Source of the DNA: UBA6921 sp031363085
GTDB taxonomy: Bacteria; Pseudomonadota; Gammaproteobacteria; SG8-11
Direction of reading: 5' to 3'
DNA length: 38,942 nucleotides
Assembly (NCBI GenBank): GCA_031363085.1
Contig: JANLTU010000042.1
Coordinates: 1-38,942 of the forward strand
Shown here: in pieces, positions 26,142 through 33,452 of the stretch
How positions within the stretch are numbered: the first letter of the stretch is position 1
How the letters are laid out: each line of letters opens with the position of its first letter
Translations under genes and position numbers: made by a program
The notes under the pieces: generated by a model
Told to the model about the DNA's origin: nothing
Databases searched by the model: none
The model's input: the letters and a program-made list of their open reading frames with translations, nothing else

Positions 26142-26167
26142 GGCGGATGAGCGCAGCGTTATCCGCC
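26142..26167. terminator. Hairpin between convergent rnhB and the DUF6155-like gene
   Basis: GGCGGAT (26142-26148), a 12-base loop, and ATCCGCC (26161-26167). Lying between two converging genes, it may act as a two-way terminator or be a solitary repeat of the GGCGGAT...ATCCGCC kind common in proteobacterial spacers. No T-tract is present. Confidence 0.45.
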
Positions 26168-26193
26168 GTTCGGGTTTCGGGATTCATTATCAG

Positions 26194-26769
26194 TCACCGG
26201 CCGCCGAGCTCCTCCTCCAGTTGCCCGACGACATCGGCGATGAAATCGTGGAATCCCCAGCCGATGCCGTCGGTCATCTGCTCAACGACCGCCAAGCGGT
26301 TGCGAAACTGCGGATACACGTCGCGCGCCTCGCCGCGCAACAGGCTGGCCAGTTCGTCCAGCACCGACTCCACGCTGTCGTAGAAGCGCTCGTCGATATC
26401 GCCGTATTCGTAGGTGAAACTCGCACCGTTCTCTACAAAGGTCATCAACAGTTCCACCGTGCCGGGGAGGTTGCCCGTGGCCTTGCGGTAATCGCGGATA
26501 GCCTTGCGCGCTTCGCCCAGCTTCAGCTTGCCCTCGCCTCGTACGGGAAAGAACTGCTCCACGATCTTACGCCGATATTTCTCCAGCGCTTCGCCGCAGC
26601 TTGCGCCGACATGACAGCGCGCCTGAATAAAGTCGCGGTTTTCCGCCGCCGCATCGTAAAGGTCTTTCACCAGCGCGAGTAGCGCGGGCGGGTCCCAGGT
26701 GGCGAGGTGCTGGTGGACGGCGCTCCAGCCGCCGGATTTTTTGCTGGGTTTCTTGGTTGCGTTGGTCAT
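26194..26769 (-). CDS. DUF6155-like protein of unknown function
   Basis: The 191 residues are mostly helical and charged. They open with a lysine-rich MTNATKKPSKKSGG, then LLALVKDLYDAAAENRDFIQARC, LEKYRRKIVEQFFP, LKLGEARKAIRDYRKATGN, LLMTFVENGASFTYEYGDID and ERFYDSVESVLDELASLL. The pattern of a helical repeat ending in an EYGDIDE motif resembles the DUF6155 family as I remember it; I could not check this. No enzyme motif is visible. Its start overlaps the stop of the upstream LexA-like gene by 4 bases (ATGA), so the two are made together. Confidence 0.6.
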   Translation of the reverse strand: MTNATKKPSKKSGGWSAVHQHLATWDPPALLALVKDLYDAAAENRDFIQARCHVGASCGEALEKYRRKIVEQFFPVRGEGKLKLGEARKAIRDYRKATGNLPGTVELLMTFVENGASFTYEYGDIDERFYDSVESVLDELASLLRGEARDVYPQFRNRLAVVEQMTDGIGWGFHDFIADVVGQLEEELGGR

Positions 26770-27068
26770 GGATTGGAGGGGCCAGGTTGAATGCGTTTCA
26801 AAGGGGGCAATGATTCGGGTGGAACCATCAAGGCGATGCTGCGCGCCTGCCCCGGCACGCGCCGAATGAAGCCGCGCCGTTCCAGCGTGAGCACCATCGA
26901 ATGCACGCTGGGCGGCGTGATCTGAAAAAACCTCTGCATGTCGGCTTCAGCCGGAGCACAACCGTTCACCATGTTGTATTGATGGATGTAGGCGAGGAAC
27001 TGGCCTTGCCGGGCGGTGGGAGCGGGGTGCGTCAAGATCGATGGCGGTTCGAGTTTGCCCTTCTTCAT
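26766..27068 (-). CDS. Small LexA-type winged-helix DNA-binding protein
   Basis: The 100 residues match the DNA-binding half of LexA: PTARQGQFLAYIHQYNMVNG, CAPAEADMQRFFQITPPSVH, SMVLTLERRGFIRRVPGQ, then SIAL. There is no C-terminal peptidase/autocleavage domain (no Ser-Lys dyad), so it cannot be a self-cleaving SOS repressor. It most likely regulates its own operon or antagonises a LexA site. It is coupled by a 4-base overlap to the DUF6155-like gene. Upstream lies IS debris, so its native promoter may be lost. Confidence 0.75.
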   Translation of the reverse strand: MKKGKLEPPSILTHPAPTARQGQFLAYIHQYNMVNGCAPAEADMQRFFQITPPSVHSMVLTLERRGFIRRVPGQARSIALMVPPESLPPLKRIQPGPSNP

Positions 27069-27095
27069 GTTTCAAGTTTCCGCTGCAATTGGTTG

Positions 27096-27170
27096 TTATA
27101 ACGCGCCGCGCTCTTCGTCTGATCTGTACTCCATCTTCAATGCTTCGTGTAGCGTGCGCATGCTCTCGAT
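27096..27170 (-). pseudogene. Severed C-terminal end of an unknown gene
   Basis: A minus-strand frame that opens at the IS-type terminal repeat (27171) reads IESMRTLHEALKMEYRSDEE followed by RGAL and TAA at 27096-27098. The composition is like a genuine soluble helical C-terminus and it ends 28 bases before the LexA-like start. It is probably the tail of a gene cut off by insertion at 27171. The family is not recognisable from 25 residues. Confidence 0.35.
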
Positions 27171-27183
27171 TATAGTGGACCCC
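27171..27183 (+). repeat. Solo copy of the IS terminal repeat
   Basis: TATAGTGGACCCC, identical to the left end of the IS element 48 bases further on, but followed by different sequence (GATCAATCTGCGC). It is probably a leftover end of a second insertion or of a deletion event. Confidence 0.6.
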
Positions 27184-28039
27184 GATCAATCTGCGCGTTC
27201 ATGCTCCGCGACTTCCCCTATAGTGGACCCCTCCGTCCAGACAATAATGCATCGAGTTTAAGAGGGTCGCTGTTCACACGCAGCGGAATGGCGCTGCCCC
27301 GCTGTTGTTTCTAATCCCGCAGTGGTTTTTTTGTCTCACTGTATTTGTCCACGATCCTCGCACCGCCACCGCGTGCGGTACGGTAAACCTGATCTGGGGT
27401 GCTGTAGCCGAGCGATGGGTGCATTCGTTCGGAGTTGTAAAACACAAAGTATTCCGTCAATCCAAGCAGGAGCTCCGGCAGGGTCGCGTAGCCTTTCAGA
27501 ACGCACGCAGTGCCTGCTGCTGGCAGTCCACACGAAATCCGCTTTCCAGTGTGTTCGATAGCCGCCATGCCAGCACTTTGCGTGCGTACCCGTCGATCAC
27601 CGCCACCAAGTACACAAACCCCTGCGGCAAGCGGATGTAGGTCATATCCGTGCTCCACACTTGGTTGGGTCGGACCACGTCCACGCCTCGAAGCAGGTAC
27701 GGATACACTTTGTGCTGCGGGTGCGCACGGCGCGTGTCCGGACCCGGCGCCATGCCGGCGAGCCCCAACACGCCCATCAGCCGCTGCACGCGCTTGCGAT
27801 TGATGCTGTGCCCTAAGCCACGCAGGCAACCCCTGATCTTGCGGCGGCCGTAAAACGGATGCCGCGTGTACTGCGCGTCAATCAGTCCCAGCAAGGTCAA
27901 TTCTTGCGCGCCCGGCGGTGCGACGACCCGGGGCGCACGTGCCACCCCGGTCAGTTCGCATTGCCGCGTCAGCGCCAGGGGCTCGCTGCTGCCCACCCAG
28001 TGCTTGCGCATTTCTAGGGGCTGATCCCCGACTTTTTTT

Positions 28040-28092
28040 GCCGCTCGCGCGCATCCATGCGCTTCGCGGCACCTGCACATCCTTGTGCATGT
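28040..28092 (-). repeat. 53-bp palindromic insert inside the IS transposase (in frame)
   Basis: It contains two hairpins read on the minus strand as TGCACA-AGGA-TGTGCA (28074-28089) and GCGCATGGATGCGC (28049-28062). It separates ELDGL from KKVGDQ and leaves the OrfB frame open through about 18 extra residues. It shares the GGATG-centred hairpin design with the insert at 28129. Confidence 0.7.
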
Positions 28093-28128
28093 CAGCCCGT
28101 CCAATTCCATCTTCAAGCGCCCAATCTC

Positions 28129-28175
28129 GGCACCTGCTCCTGCGTTGCTCTACCTCCTGCATCCATGCAGTCGTC
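28129..28175 (-). repeat. 47-bp palindromic insert inside the IS transposase (frameshifting)
   Basis: It sits between the codons for SPERLYS and EIGRLK. It contains CTGCATGGATGCAG (28157-28170) and the tail AGGTAGAGCAACGCAGGAGC. It moves OrfA out of frame and ends it early. Confidence 0.7.
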
Positions 28176-28472
28176 CGAATACAGCCGCTCGGGACTTGCC
28201 GACGGATCGGCAGGCTTCGGGCCGCGCTTGGCGTCAAACAGGTTGGCCGCCTGTTCGAGCAACTCCTTTTTCCACAATCCCACTTGCGTCGGATGCACCC
28301 CAAACTCCCGGCCAATTTCATTCACCGTCTGGACACCACGAATCGCGTCCAATGCCACCTTCGCCTTGAACTCACCATTAAAAATCTTCCGTTTTGATTC
28401 ACTCACAACCCGCTCCTTTTTCACAGCAGGCTACTCTCTTAATTCATTGTCCGGAAACCGGGGTCCACTATA

Positions 28473-28602
28473 CTTGAGTCCCGCGCGTCGCCCGATCACC
28501 GTGATGAGATAGTAAAGTCCTTGGCGCGTGAATGGAGTGCCGCGCGTCGCTGACGAACAACCACGGCAAGCGATCAGTGCGCGATTGCAAATAGGTTTTC
28601 AA
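28473..28602 (-). pseudogene. Tyrosine recombinase (phage-type integrase) fragment
   Basis: Minus-strand frames give KTYLQSRTDRLPWLFVSDAR then, after a one-base shift, GTPFTRQGLYYLITVIGRRA followed by GL. This is the block that precedes the HxLRH motif in XerC/D-like integrases (typical text: PWLFVSERGTPFTRQ..YYL....RAGL). The fragment stops exactly at the IS end, so the catalytic HxLRH and Tyr are gone. It marks a former integrative element or integron-like insertion. Confidence 0.6.
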
Positions 28603-28731
28603 ATTATGAGAAGTGTTCTTGGAGAGGTTCCGGTAGCCGAAATTACCTGTAGCGTGTCATTACCGGCCTTATCCCGGCTTATTCACTAATAGTGCATGCC
28701 ATTCGCACACGCAGTCGGATGCGGCAACCGG
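28603..28731. other. Spacer downstream of the emfourin-like gene, no gene seen
   Basis: The integrase-like frame becomes unrecognisable upstream of its KTYLQS segment. The spacer contains GTAGCCGAAATTACC and a short CCGG-rich stretch, but no feature I can support. Confidence 0.35.
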
Positions 28732-29028
28732 TTAGCGATATTGAATTACCAGATCGACCAGCCGTCGCAGCGGGCTCATCATGTCGTCGTGGTCCATGAA
28801 TTTCACGGTGTGTTGGCGGCCTTGGTCGGAGACGGTGACTTCGTAGCGGAATAAATCGGCGCCCACTTCCGTTGCGGGAATGTTTTCAGGCAGCGAAAAA
28901 AAGCCGAGTTCGATGATCCGTTGCTGCGCTTCTTGGGCGCGTGCGGCATCCAATGCGGAAGTGTCGAGCGTGCCGATCAATTCGGTGGTTCCGGCGAATC
29001 CTCCACTGCGCGTGATGGTGATTTTCAT
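28732..29028 (-). CDS. Emfourin-like protease inhibitor
   Basis: The 98 residues start MKITITRSGGFAGTTELIGT, continue LDTSALDAARAQEAQQRI and ELGFFSLPENIPATEVGADL, then FRYEVTVSDQGRQHTVKF. This is the pattern of emfourin (M4in), the inhibitor of the thermolysin-family protease protealysin of Serratia. The strongest support is its place directly after an M4 metalloprotease gene (65 bp apart, same strand). It has no signal peptide, consistent with a cytosolic inhibitor guarding the cell against its protease. Ribosome-binding site AGAGAGG precedes ATG 29028. Confidence 0.8.
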   Translation of the reverse strand: MKITITRSGGFAGTTELIGTLDTSALDAARAQEAQQRIIELGFFSLPENIPATEVGADLFRYEVTVSDQGRQHTVKFMDHDDMMSPLRRLVDLVIQYR

Positions 29029-29093
29029 GTTGGCCTCTCTGGCGGCGGCACGCGCCGGCGGTGGAATTCCGCCAGCGCGTACGCGTGTCCTGG

Positions 29094-30501
29094 TTAATTC
29101 AATTGCGAGTAGGGTTTGTCACAAACGTCGCGGATGGCTCCTTTGCGCAGCGATTTTTTCAACTCCTCAACCTGGGCTTGCAGCATATCGTCCCTGCCAA
29201 GATATTCGTCGAGCTGCATGGTGCCGCAACAGGTGTGTCGACCTTGGGTTGAGCCGAGCTGATCTTGATGCGCCGGAGCAAGCTCGGTTAACGTTGTCAT
29301 GTCTTCAGTCAGCGGTGTCGGCGACACCACCACTTCGCGCAAAGCGAAGCGATTGCGAATGAAGTTCCGGTAACTGACCGGCTTGCCGTCCGCCACGGTG
29401 ATTTGCAGCATTTTATTGACGACGTGCGAAAAGGTCGCCCCGCTGTCCGGAGCTTGAATGCAGGCGCGCAGTACCAAGCTGCATAAATACTGTCCGGCAT
29501 CGTACAAGATGCGCGCATCGTCCTTGCGCAGCCATTGGCGCTCCGACATGAAGATGTCCGCCAAAATGTCATACACCGCGCCGGTGAAAACCTGCGAGAT
29601 GGCGTGCACCTCGGTGCCGACTTCGCTTAACCTCAGGTTGTTGTCCGCGTTACGCAATCCATTCGGCCGGCCCAGCGCCAAGCCGAATTGTTCCGCCACA
29701 TCGGCAAGAAAGGTTTTATCGTGCAGATTGGCCTTGGTTTGCGCGATAACCGCTTCGACCTGATCCATCTGCGACAACGCTAGAAAAATTGCCGTGAGGT
29801 CGCCGAAGGCTTCGTGCAGGCCGCCGGTTTGCGGTGGGTTGCCGGCCTGCAACCAGTTGGGCTTCAGTGCATCCAGTACCGCGTGCCCGCACTCGTGCGC
29901 CACGATATCGAACGAACGGCAGGTGTAAACAGTCGGTGCGCTCGCGGGTGTGAAATAAAAGAATTTCAGTGCTTTTTCGGTGCGCGAATAGTAGGCGTTT
30001 TGTGTGACGCCGGCGCGCGGATAGACGCTGAGCGGATCGGTATTGGTCGCGCCGTTCCATTGCCACGGCAAGGCGATGCCGCCCAGTGCGCGCTGATACA
30101 TGGTGAGGGTTTGGCGCACAACGGTAAAGGTATGCACGCTGTCGAACAGCTTCGCTGTTGGGCACTTCAATGAAGTCCCCCAATGAATTTTTACTGACGG
30201 CGGCGACGCCTTCCATTTTAATGCGCGCATCGCGCGGACCCGACGCCACATACGTTGGAATAAACGCGCGGCGAATGCCAATTTCGTTGATCGAGGGGTC
30301 TTGTTTCCATATCAGCACGCGCGGCCCGGTCAGCAACGGCAGGGGGATCGGGATCGGGATGACGCCAATGGCGGGCCGGCCCGGCTCCACCGTCGACTGC
30401 ATGGTTTTGCGGTGGGCGCGGTACTCTATCGTGGGCATGGGAACAAATCCGATCGGTGGTGCGTCGCGTGAGGTTTTTTCTCGATCACTATTTGGATTCA
30501 T
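29094..30501 (-). pseudogene. M4-family (thermolysin/protealysin-like) metalloprotease with a frameshift
   Basis: It starts at ATG 30501 (GAGG 8 bases upstream): MNPNSDREKTSRDAPPIGFV, a proline-rich stretch, and a domain reading to DFIEVPNSE. Near 30155-30175 the frame shifts, then KLFDSVHTFTVVRQTLTMYQ continues to the stop at 29094. The zinc motif HECGH is at 29883-29897 (in DIVAHECGHAVLDAL), the third ligand region is GGLHEAFGDLTAIF, and a likely transition-state His lies in EVHAISQVFTGAVYDIL. The catalytic half is intact and about 340 residues long. I see no signal peptide. It is either a one-base error in an active gene or a recently broken gene; the intact inhibitor argues for a functional or recently functional pair. 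Confidence 0.75.
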
Positions 30502-30885
30502 GGCAATGACCTCTGTAGGAGTGATAGTCAACGCAATGCGCATGCGGCATGGCGGGGTTTGCAAAAACACGCACTGTTGAAATGCCGGGTTAAAGGAAAC
30601 TGCTACGACTGTTTTTAATACAGACTGAGCGTCGATCAATAATGTCGAGCTTGGTTGTGGTGGGTTGAGCGGCCAACTTAGACCTGCGTTGATAAACAGT
30701 CAATACCGTACAACTACCAGTTGCGTGCACGTCGGAGTGAGGCATTCGATGCGTGTGATCCAGCGGCTGCGCACCGCTGTGTTGCGGCAGACGTGGGGGT
30801 AGTGCAACTCAAGCTGCGCATGGTGCGACACCGGCATCCAAAGTAAGATGAGCAGCAAGACGCGCTACGCAAGGATACTATTCCA
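30502..30885. other. Divergent spacer between the M4 protease and nagZ
   Basis: 384 bases with no gene I can support. It must hold the promoters of both flanking genes. The nagZ side has AAGGA about 10 bases before ATG 30886. No confident -35/-10 pair or repeat was seen. Confidence 0.4.
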
Positions 30886-31935
30886 ATGTCCCTCGGCCCG
30901 CTGTTGGTAGATTTAAAAGGCACGACGCTCAGCGACGCAGAACGCGAGATGCTGCGACATCCGTTGGTCGGCGGGGTGATTTTTTTCACGCGCAACTTTG
31001 AAAACCCGGAACAGATCGCGACGCTCAGCGCTGAGATTCACGCGCTGCGCGATCCGCCGTTATTGGTGTGTGTTGATCACGAAGGCGGGCGCGTGCAGCG
31101 CTTTAAAAGTGGTTTCACGCGCTTGCCGGCGGTGCGCAAGCTCGGCAAAGTCTACGACCGCGATGCCAGGCACGCGCGCCATCTGGCAGAAACCTGCGGC
31201 TGGGTGATGGCCATCGAGTTGCGCGCGGTCGGCATCGACTTCAGTTTCGCACCGGTGCTCGATCTAGATCGCGGCATGAGCCAGGTGATCGGTGATCGCG
31301 CGTTTCATACACAGCCGGAAGCAGCGGCCGAGCTTGCGCATGCCTACATGCGCGGCATGCATCTGGCCGGGATGGCGGCGACCGGCAAACATTTTCCCGG
31401 TCACGGCGGCTGCGAGGCCGACTCGCATGTGGACGTGCCGGTGGACCCGCGCCGCTATGAAGATATTTTGATCGAAGACCTCGTGCCGTTCGAACGCATG
31501 ATTCACTTTGGTCTGGAAGCGGTCATGCCCGCGCACGTTATTTACCCAAACGTCGATGCGCAGCCGGCGGGGTTTTCCAACTTCTGGTTGAAAGACGTGT
31601 TACGCGCGCGGCTGGGTTTTCAAGGGGTGATTTTCAGCGATGACCTCAACATGGAAGGCGCGCGCGTTGCCGGCGGTTATGTGGAGCGTGCGCGCGCCGC
31701 GCTCACCGCCGGTTGTGACATGGCGTTGGTGTGCAACAATCCGCAGGCGGCGCAGCAGGTTCTTGATGGGCTGGGCGCGCACAATAATCCGGTGTCGCAA
31801 ACGCGTCTGATCCGCATGCACGGGCGCGGCGTGATTGAGCGCGCGCAGTTGCAGCAGCAGACGCAATGGCATCAAGCGGTGGAGCGGCTCAACGAATTGA
31901 GCGAAGACACGACCTTGGATTTGGGCTTGGCCTAA
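30886..31935 (+). CDS. nagZ: Beta-N-acetylhexosaminidase NagZ
   Basis: A cytosolic GH3 glycosidase that removes GlcNAc from recycled anhydro-muropeptides; its product feeds AmpR-type beta-lactamase control where that exists. The 349 residues (E. coli 341) contain VDHEGGRVQRFK, the flexible catalytic loop KHFPGHGGCEADSHVDVP with the Asp-His dyad, and the nucleophile Asp in IFSDDLNMEGA. No signal peptide, as expected. It heads a run with hpt and a purine-nucleoside phosphorylase. Confidence 0.96.
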   Translation: MSLGPLLVDLKGTTLSDAEREMLRHPLVGGVIFFTRNFENPEQIATLSAEIHALRDPPLLVCVDHEGGRVQRFKSGFTRLPAVRKLGKVYDRDARHARHLAETCGWVMAIELRAVGIDFSFAPVLDLDRGMSQVIGDRAFHTQPEAAAELAHAYMRGMHLAGMAATGKHFPGHGGCEADSHVDVPVDPRRYEDILIEDLVPFERMIHFGLEAVMPAHVIYPNVDAQPAGFSNFWLKDVLRARLGFQGVIFSDDLNMEGARVAGGYVERARAALTAGCDMALVCNNPQAAQQVLDGLGAHNNPVSQTRLIRMHGRGVIERAQLQQQTQWHQAVERLNELSEDTTLDLGLA

Positions 31936-32002
31936 AGTAGAGTGCGTTTTCGGTATTTGCTCGTCGAGCCTCACCGCAATTTGATGTTCTGAAGGAAAAT
32001 TC

Positions 32003-32551
32003 ATGCCGATTACCGCCGAACAAGCGCAGAAAGTTTACAACCAGGCCGAGTGTTTATTCACCGCCCAGCAGGTGCAAGCGGCGATGGACGTCATGGCACA
32101 CGATATTTCGCGCGCCGTGGGCGGTCGTGATCCGCTGATTTTATGTGTCATGACCGGTGGCATCATCGCGGTGGGGCAGTTGTTGCCGCGCCTGGATTTT
32201 CCGCTGCAACTTGATTACGTCCACGCCACGCGCTATTCCGGTCAAACCCAGGGCGGCGAGTTACGCTGGATCGCCAAACCGCGTGTGGCGCTGAGCGGCC
32301 GGGTGGTGGTGGTCATCGACGATATCCTGGACGAAGGCATCACGCTTTCGGCCATCGTACAAAATTGCCAAGACGAAGGTGCCAGCCACGTGTACAGCGC
32401 CGTATTGGTCAACAAGCGGCACGCACGCAAGAACGATTTTCGCACCGACTTTGTCGGGCTTGAAGTCGACGACCGTTATGTGTTCGGTTTCGGTATGGAC
32501 TACAAGGGCTACCTGCGTAATGCAGAAGGCATTTTTGCCGTTAAAGAATAA
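32003..32551 (+). CDS. hpt: Hypoxanthine-guanine phosphoribosyltransferase
   Basis: It salvages hypoxanthine (or guanine) to IMP/GMP using PRPP. It is 182 residues. The PRPP-binding loop VVVVIDDILDEGITLSAI is clear, and the purine-binding DDRYVFGFGMDYKGYLRN near the C-terminus resembles HGPRTs. AAGGA precedes ATG 32003. It lies 20 bp before a thioinosine/thioadenosine phosphorylase gene that would release hypoxanthine or adenine, so the two make a salvage pair. Confidence 0.9.
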   Translation: MPITAEQAQKVYNQAECLFTAQQVQAAMDVMAHDISRAVGGRDPLILCVMTGGIIAVGQLLPRLDFPLQLDYVHATRYSGQTQGGELRWIAKPRVALSGRVVVVIDDILDEGITLSAIVQNCQDEGASHVYSAVLVNKRHARKNDFRTDFVGLEVDDRYVFGFGMDYKGYLRNAEGIFAVKE

Positions 32552-32571
32552 AACAACACCAGGAAATCCAC

Positions 32572-33312
32572 GTGGCAGAAATTGCAATCATCGGCGGTAC
32601 CGGACTTACCAGCCTCAAGAATCTGGCGATCACTGAGCGCCAGATCATTCAAACGCCGTTCGGCGAGCCCTCGGGCCCGGTGATTCGCGGCGTGCTGAAC
32701 GGAAAAAATATCGTCTTTCTGGCTCGCCACGGCTATGGCCACACCATCCCGCCGCACAAAATCAACTACCGCGCGAATCTGTGGGTATTGAAGGAAAGCG
32801 GCGTGAAAAATATCATCGCGGTGGCGGCGGTGGGCGGCATTCGCGCCGATCTCACGCCGGCTTCGATTGTGATTCCTGATCAGATTATCGATTACACCTG
32901 GTCACGTCATGCCACTTATTTTGAAGAAGGCTTGACGCACGTGACGCACATCGATTTTTCGCAGCCGTATTGCGAAACCTTGCGCCAGTCTTTGCTGGCG
33001 GCGGCGAAGGCGGCGGGCCTGACGGTGGCTGCGTCCGGTACCTATGGCGCCACGCAGGGGCCACGTCTTGAAACCGCTGCCGAAGTGAATCGTCTGGAGC
33101 GCGACGGTTGCGATCTGGTCGGCATGACCGGCATGCCGGAAGCCGCTTTGGCGCGCGAGCTGGGCTTGTGTTACGCGTCGTGCGCGGTGGTGGCCAATCA
33201 GGCCGCCGGTCGCGGTCCGCGGGAAATCACCATGCAAGATATCGAACATCATCTGGCGCTTGGCATGGACAAGGTGCGCACGCTGCTGGAACACGTGATT
33301 CCAACCTTGTAA
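32572..33312 (+). CDS. S-methyl-5'-thioinosine (or thioadenosine) phosphorylase
   Basis: It phosphorolytically splits the nucleoside left from polyamine synthesis. The 246 residues carry IGGTGLTSLKNL, the phosphate-site RHGYGHTIPPHKINYRANLW, AVAAVGGIRADL and MTGMPEAALARELGLCYASC. In Pseudomonas the equivalent gene next to nagZ encodes methylthioinosine phosphorylase, and the partner hpt here would take its hypoxanthine; the alternative is an MtnP-type methylthioadenosine phosphorylase. The GTG start at 32572 is supported by AGGA 7 bases upstream. Confidence 0.85.
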   Translation: MAEIAIIGGTGLTSLKNLAITERQIIQTPFGEPSGPVIRGVLNGKNIVFLARHGYGHTIPPHKINYRANLWVLKESGVKNIIAVAAVGGIRADLTPASIVIPDQIIDYTWSRHATYFEEGLTHVTHIDFSQPYCETLRQSLLAAAKAAGLTVAASGTYGATQGPRLETAAEVNRLERDGCDLVGMTGMPEAALARELGLCYASCAVVANQAAGRGPREITMQDIEHHLALGMDKVRTLLEHVIPTL

Positions 33313-33320
33313 TTCCTTTC

Positions 33321-33358
33321 CAATTTAAAACGATACGTTGTGGCCGCGCTTTAAATTG
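33321..33358. terminator. Inverted repeat between convergent mtnP-like and csiV genes
   Basis: CAATTTAAA (33321-33329) and its perfect inverse TTTAAATTG (33350-33358) enclose 20 bases. Its position just after one stop, between converging genes, suggests a two-way transcription end, although it is A+T-rich rather than a standard terminator. Confidence 0.35.
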
Positions 33359-33452
33359 AACCGGAATATATAGGCAGGAGCGCGCCGGCAGCGCGATGGG
33401 GGTTCGGTATGCCCCGAAACATGGCGCCCACGGCGGCGCGGCGACGAAAAAC

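Larger units (their letters stand above)
27311..28424 (-). pseudogene. IS3-family transposase, OrfA/OrfB remnants
   Basis: The OrfA part (GTG at 28424) encodes ESKRKIFNGEFKAKVALDAI and EFGVHPTQVGLWKKELLEQA, a helix-turn-helix. A 47-bp insert at 28129-28175 shifts the frame. EIGRLKMELDGL resumes, is interrupted by a 53-bp insert (28040-28092), then runs on through an A-rich slippery run into OrfB: PFYGRRKIRGCLRGLGHSIN, NQVWSTDMTYIRLPQG (first catalytic Asp) and VLAWRLSNTLESGFRVD. Near 27498-27501 the frame jumps directly to KGYATLPELLLGLTEYFVFY, so about 70 residues with the second Asp and the Glu of the DDE triad are missing. The gene is dead. Confidence 0.85.
27219..28472 (-). mobile_element. 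Degenerate IS3-family insertion sequence
   Basis: It is bounded by inverted ends TATAGTGGACCCC (27219-27231) and GGGGTCCACTATA (28460-28472); similarity continues inward (TCC.GACAAT). The ends fit the TG...CA rule of IS3 elements if the outer TATA is read as a 4-base target duplication. The transposase is on the minus strand and broken by two small palindromic inserts and a deletion of its catalytic core, so the element cannot move by itself. Confidence 0.8.

Noticed and set aside
28476..28550. 16-base direct repeat GAGT(C/G)CCGCGCGTCGC at 28476 and 28535
   Set aside because: Both copies lie in the integrase relic, where Arg/Ala/Gly codons generate similar GC words; a chance or minor duplication is as likely as a functional repeat.
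33371..33405. REP-like GCAGGAGCGCGCC...GCGCGATGGGG near the mtnP-like gene end
   Set aside because: It lacks the GTAG foot and only a 5-bp stem forms; too degenerate to call.
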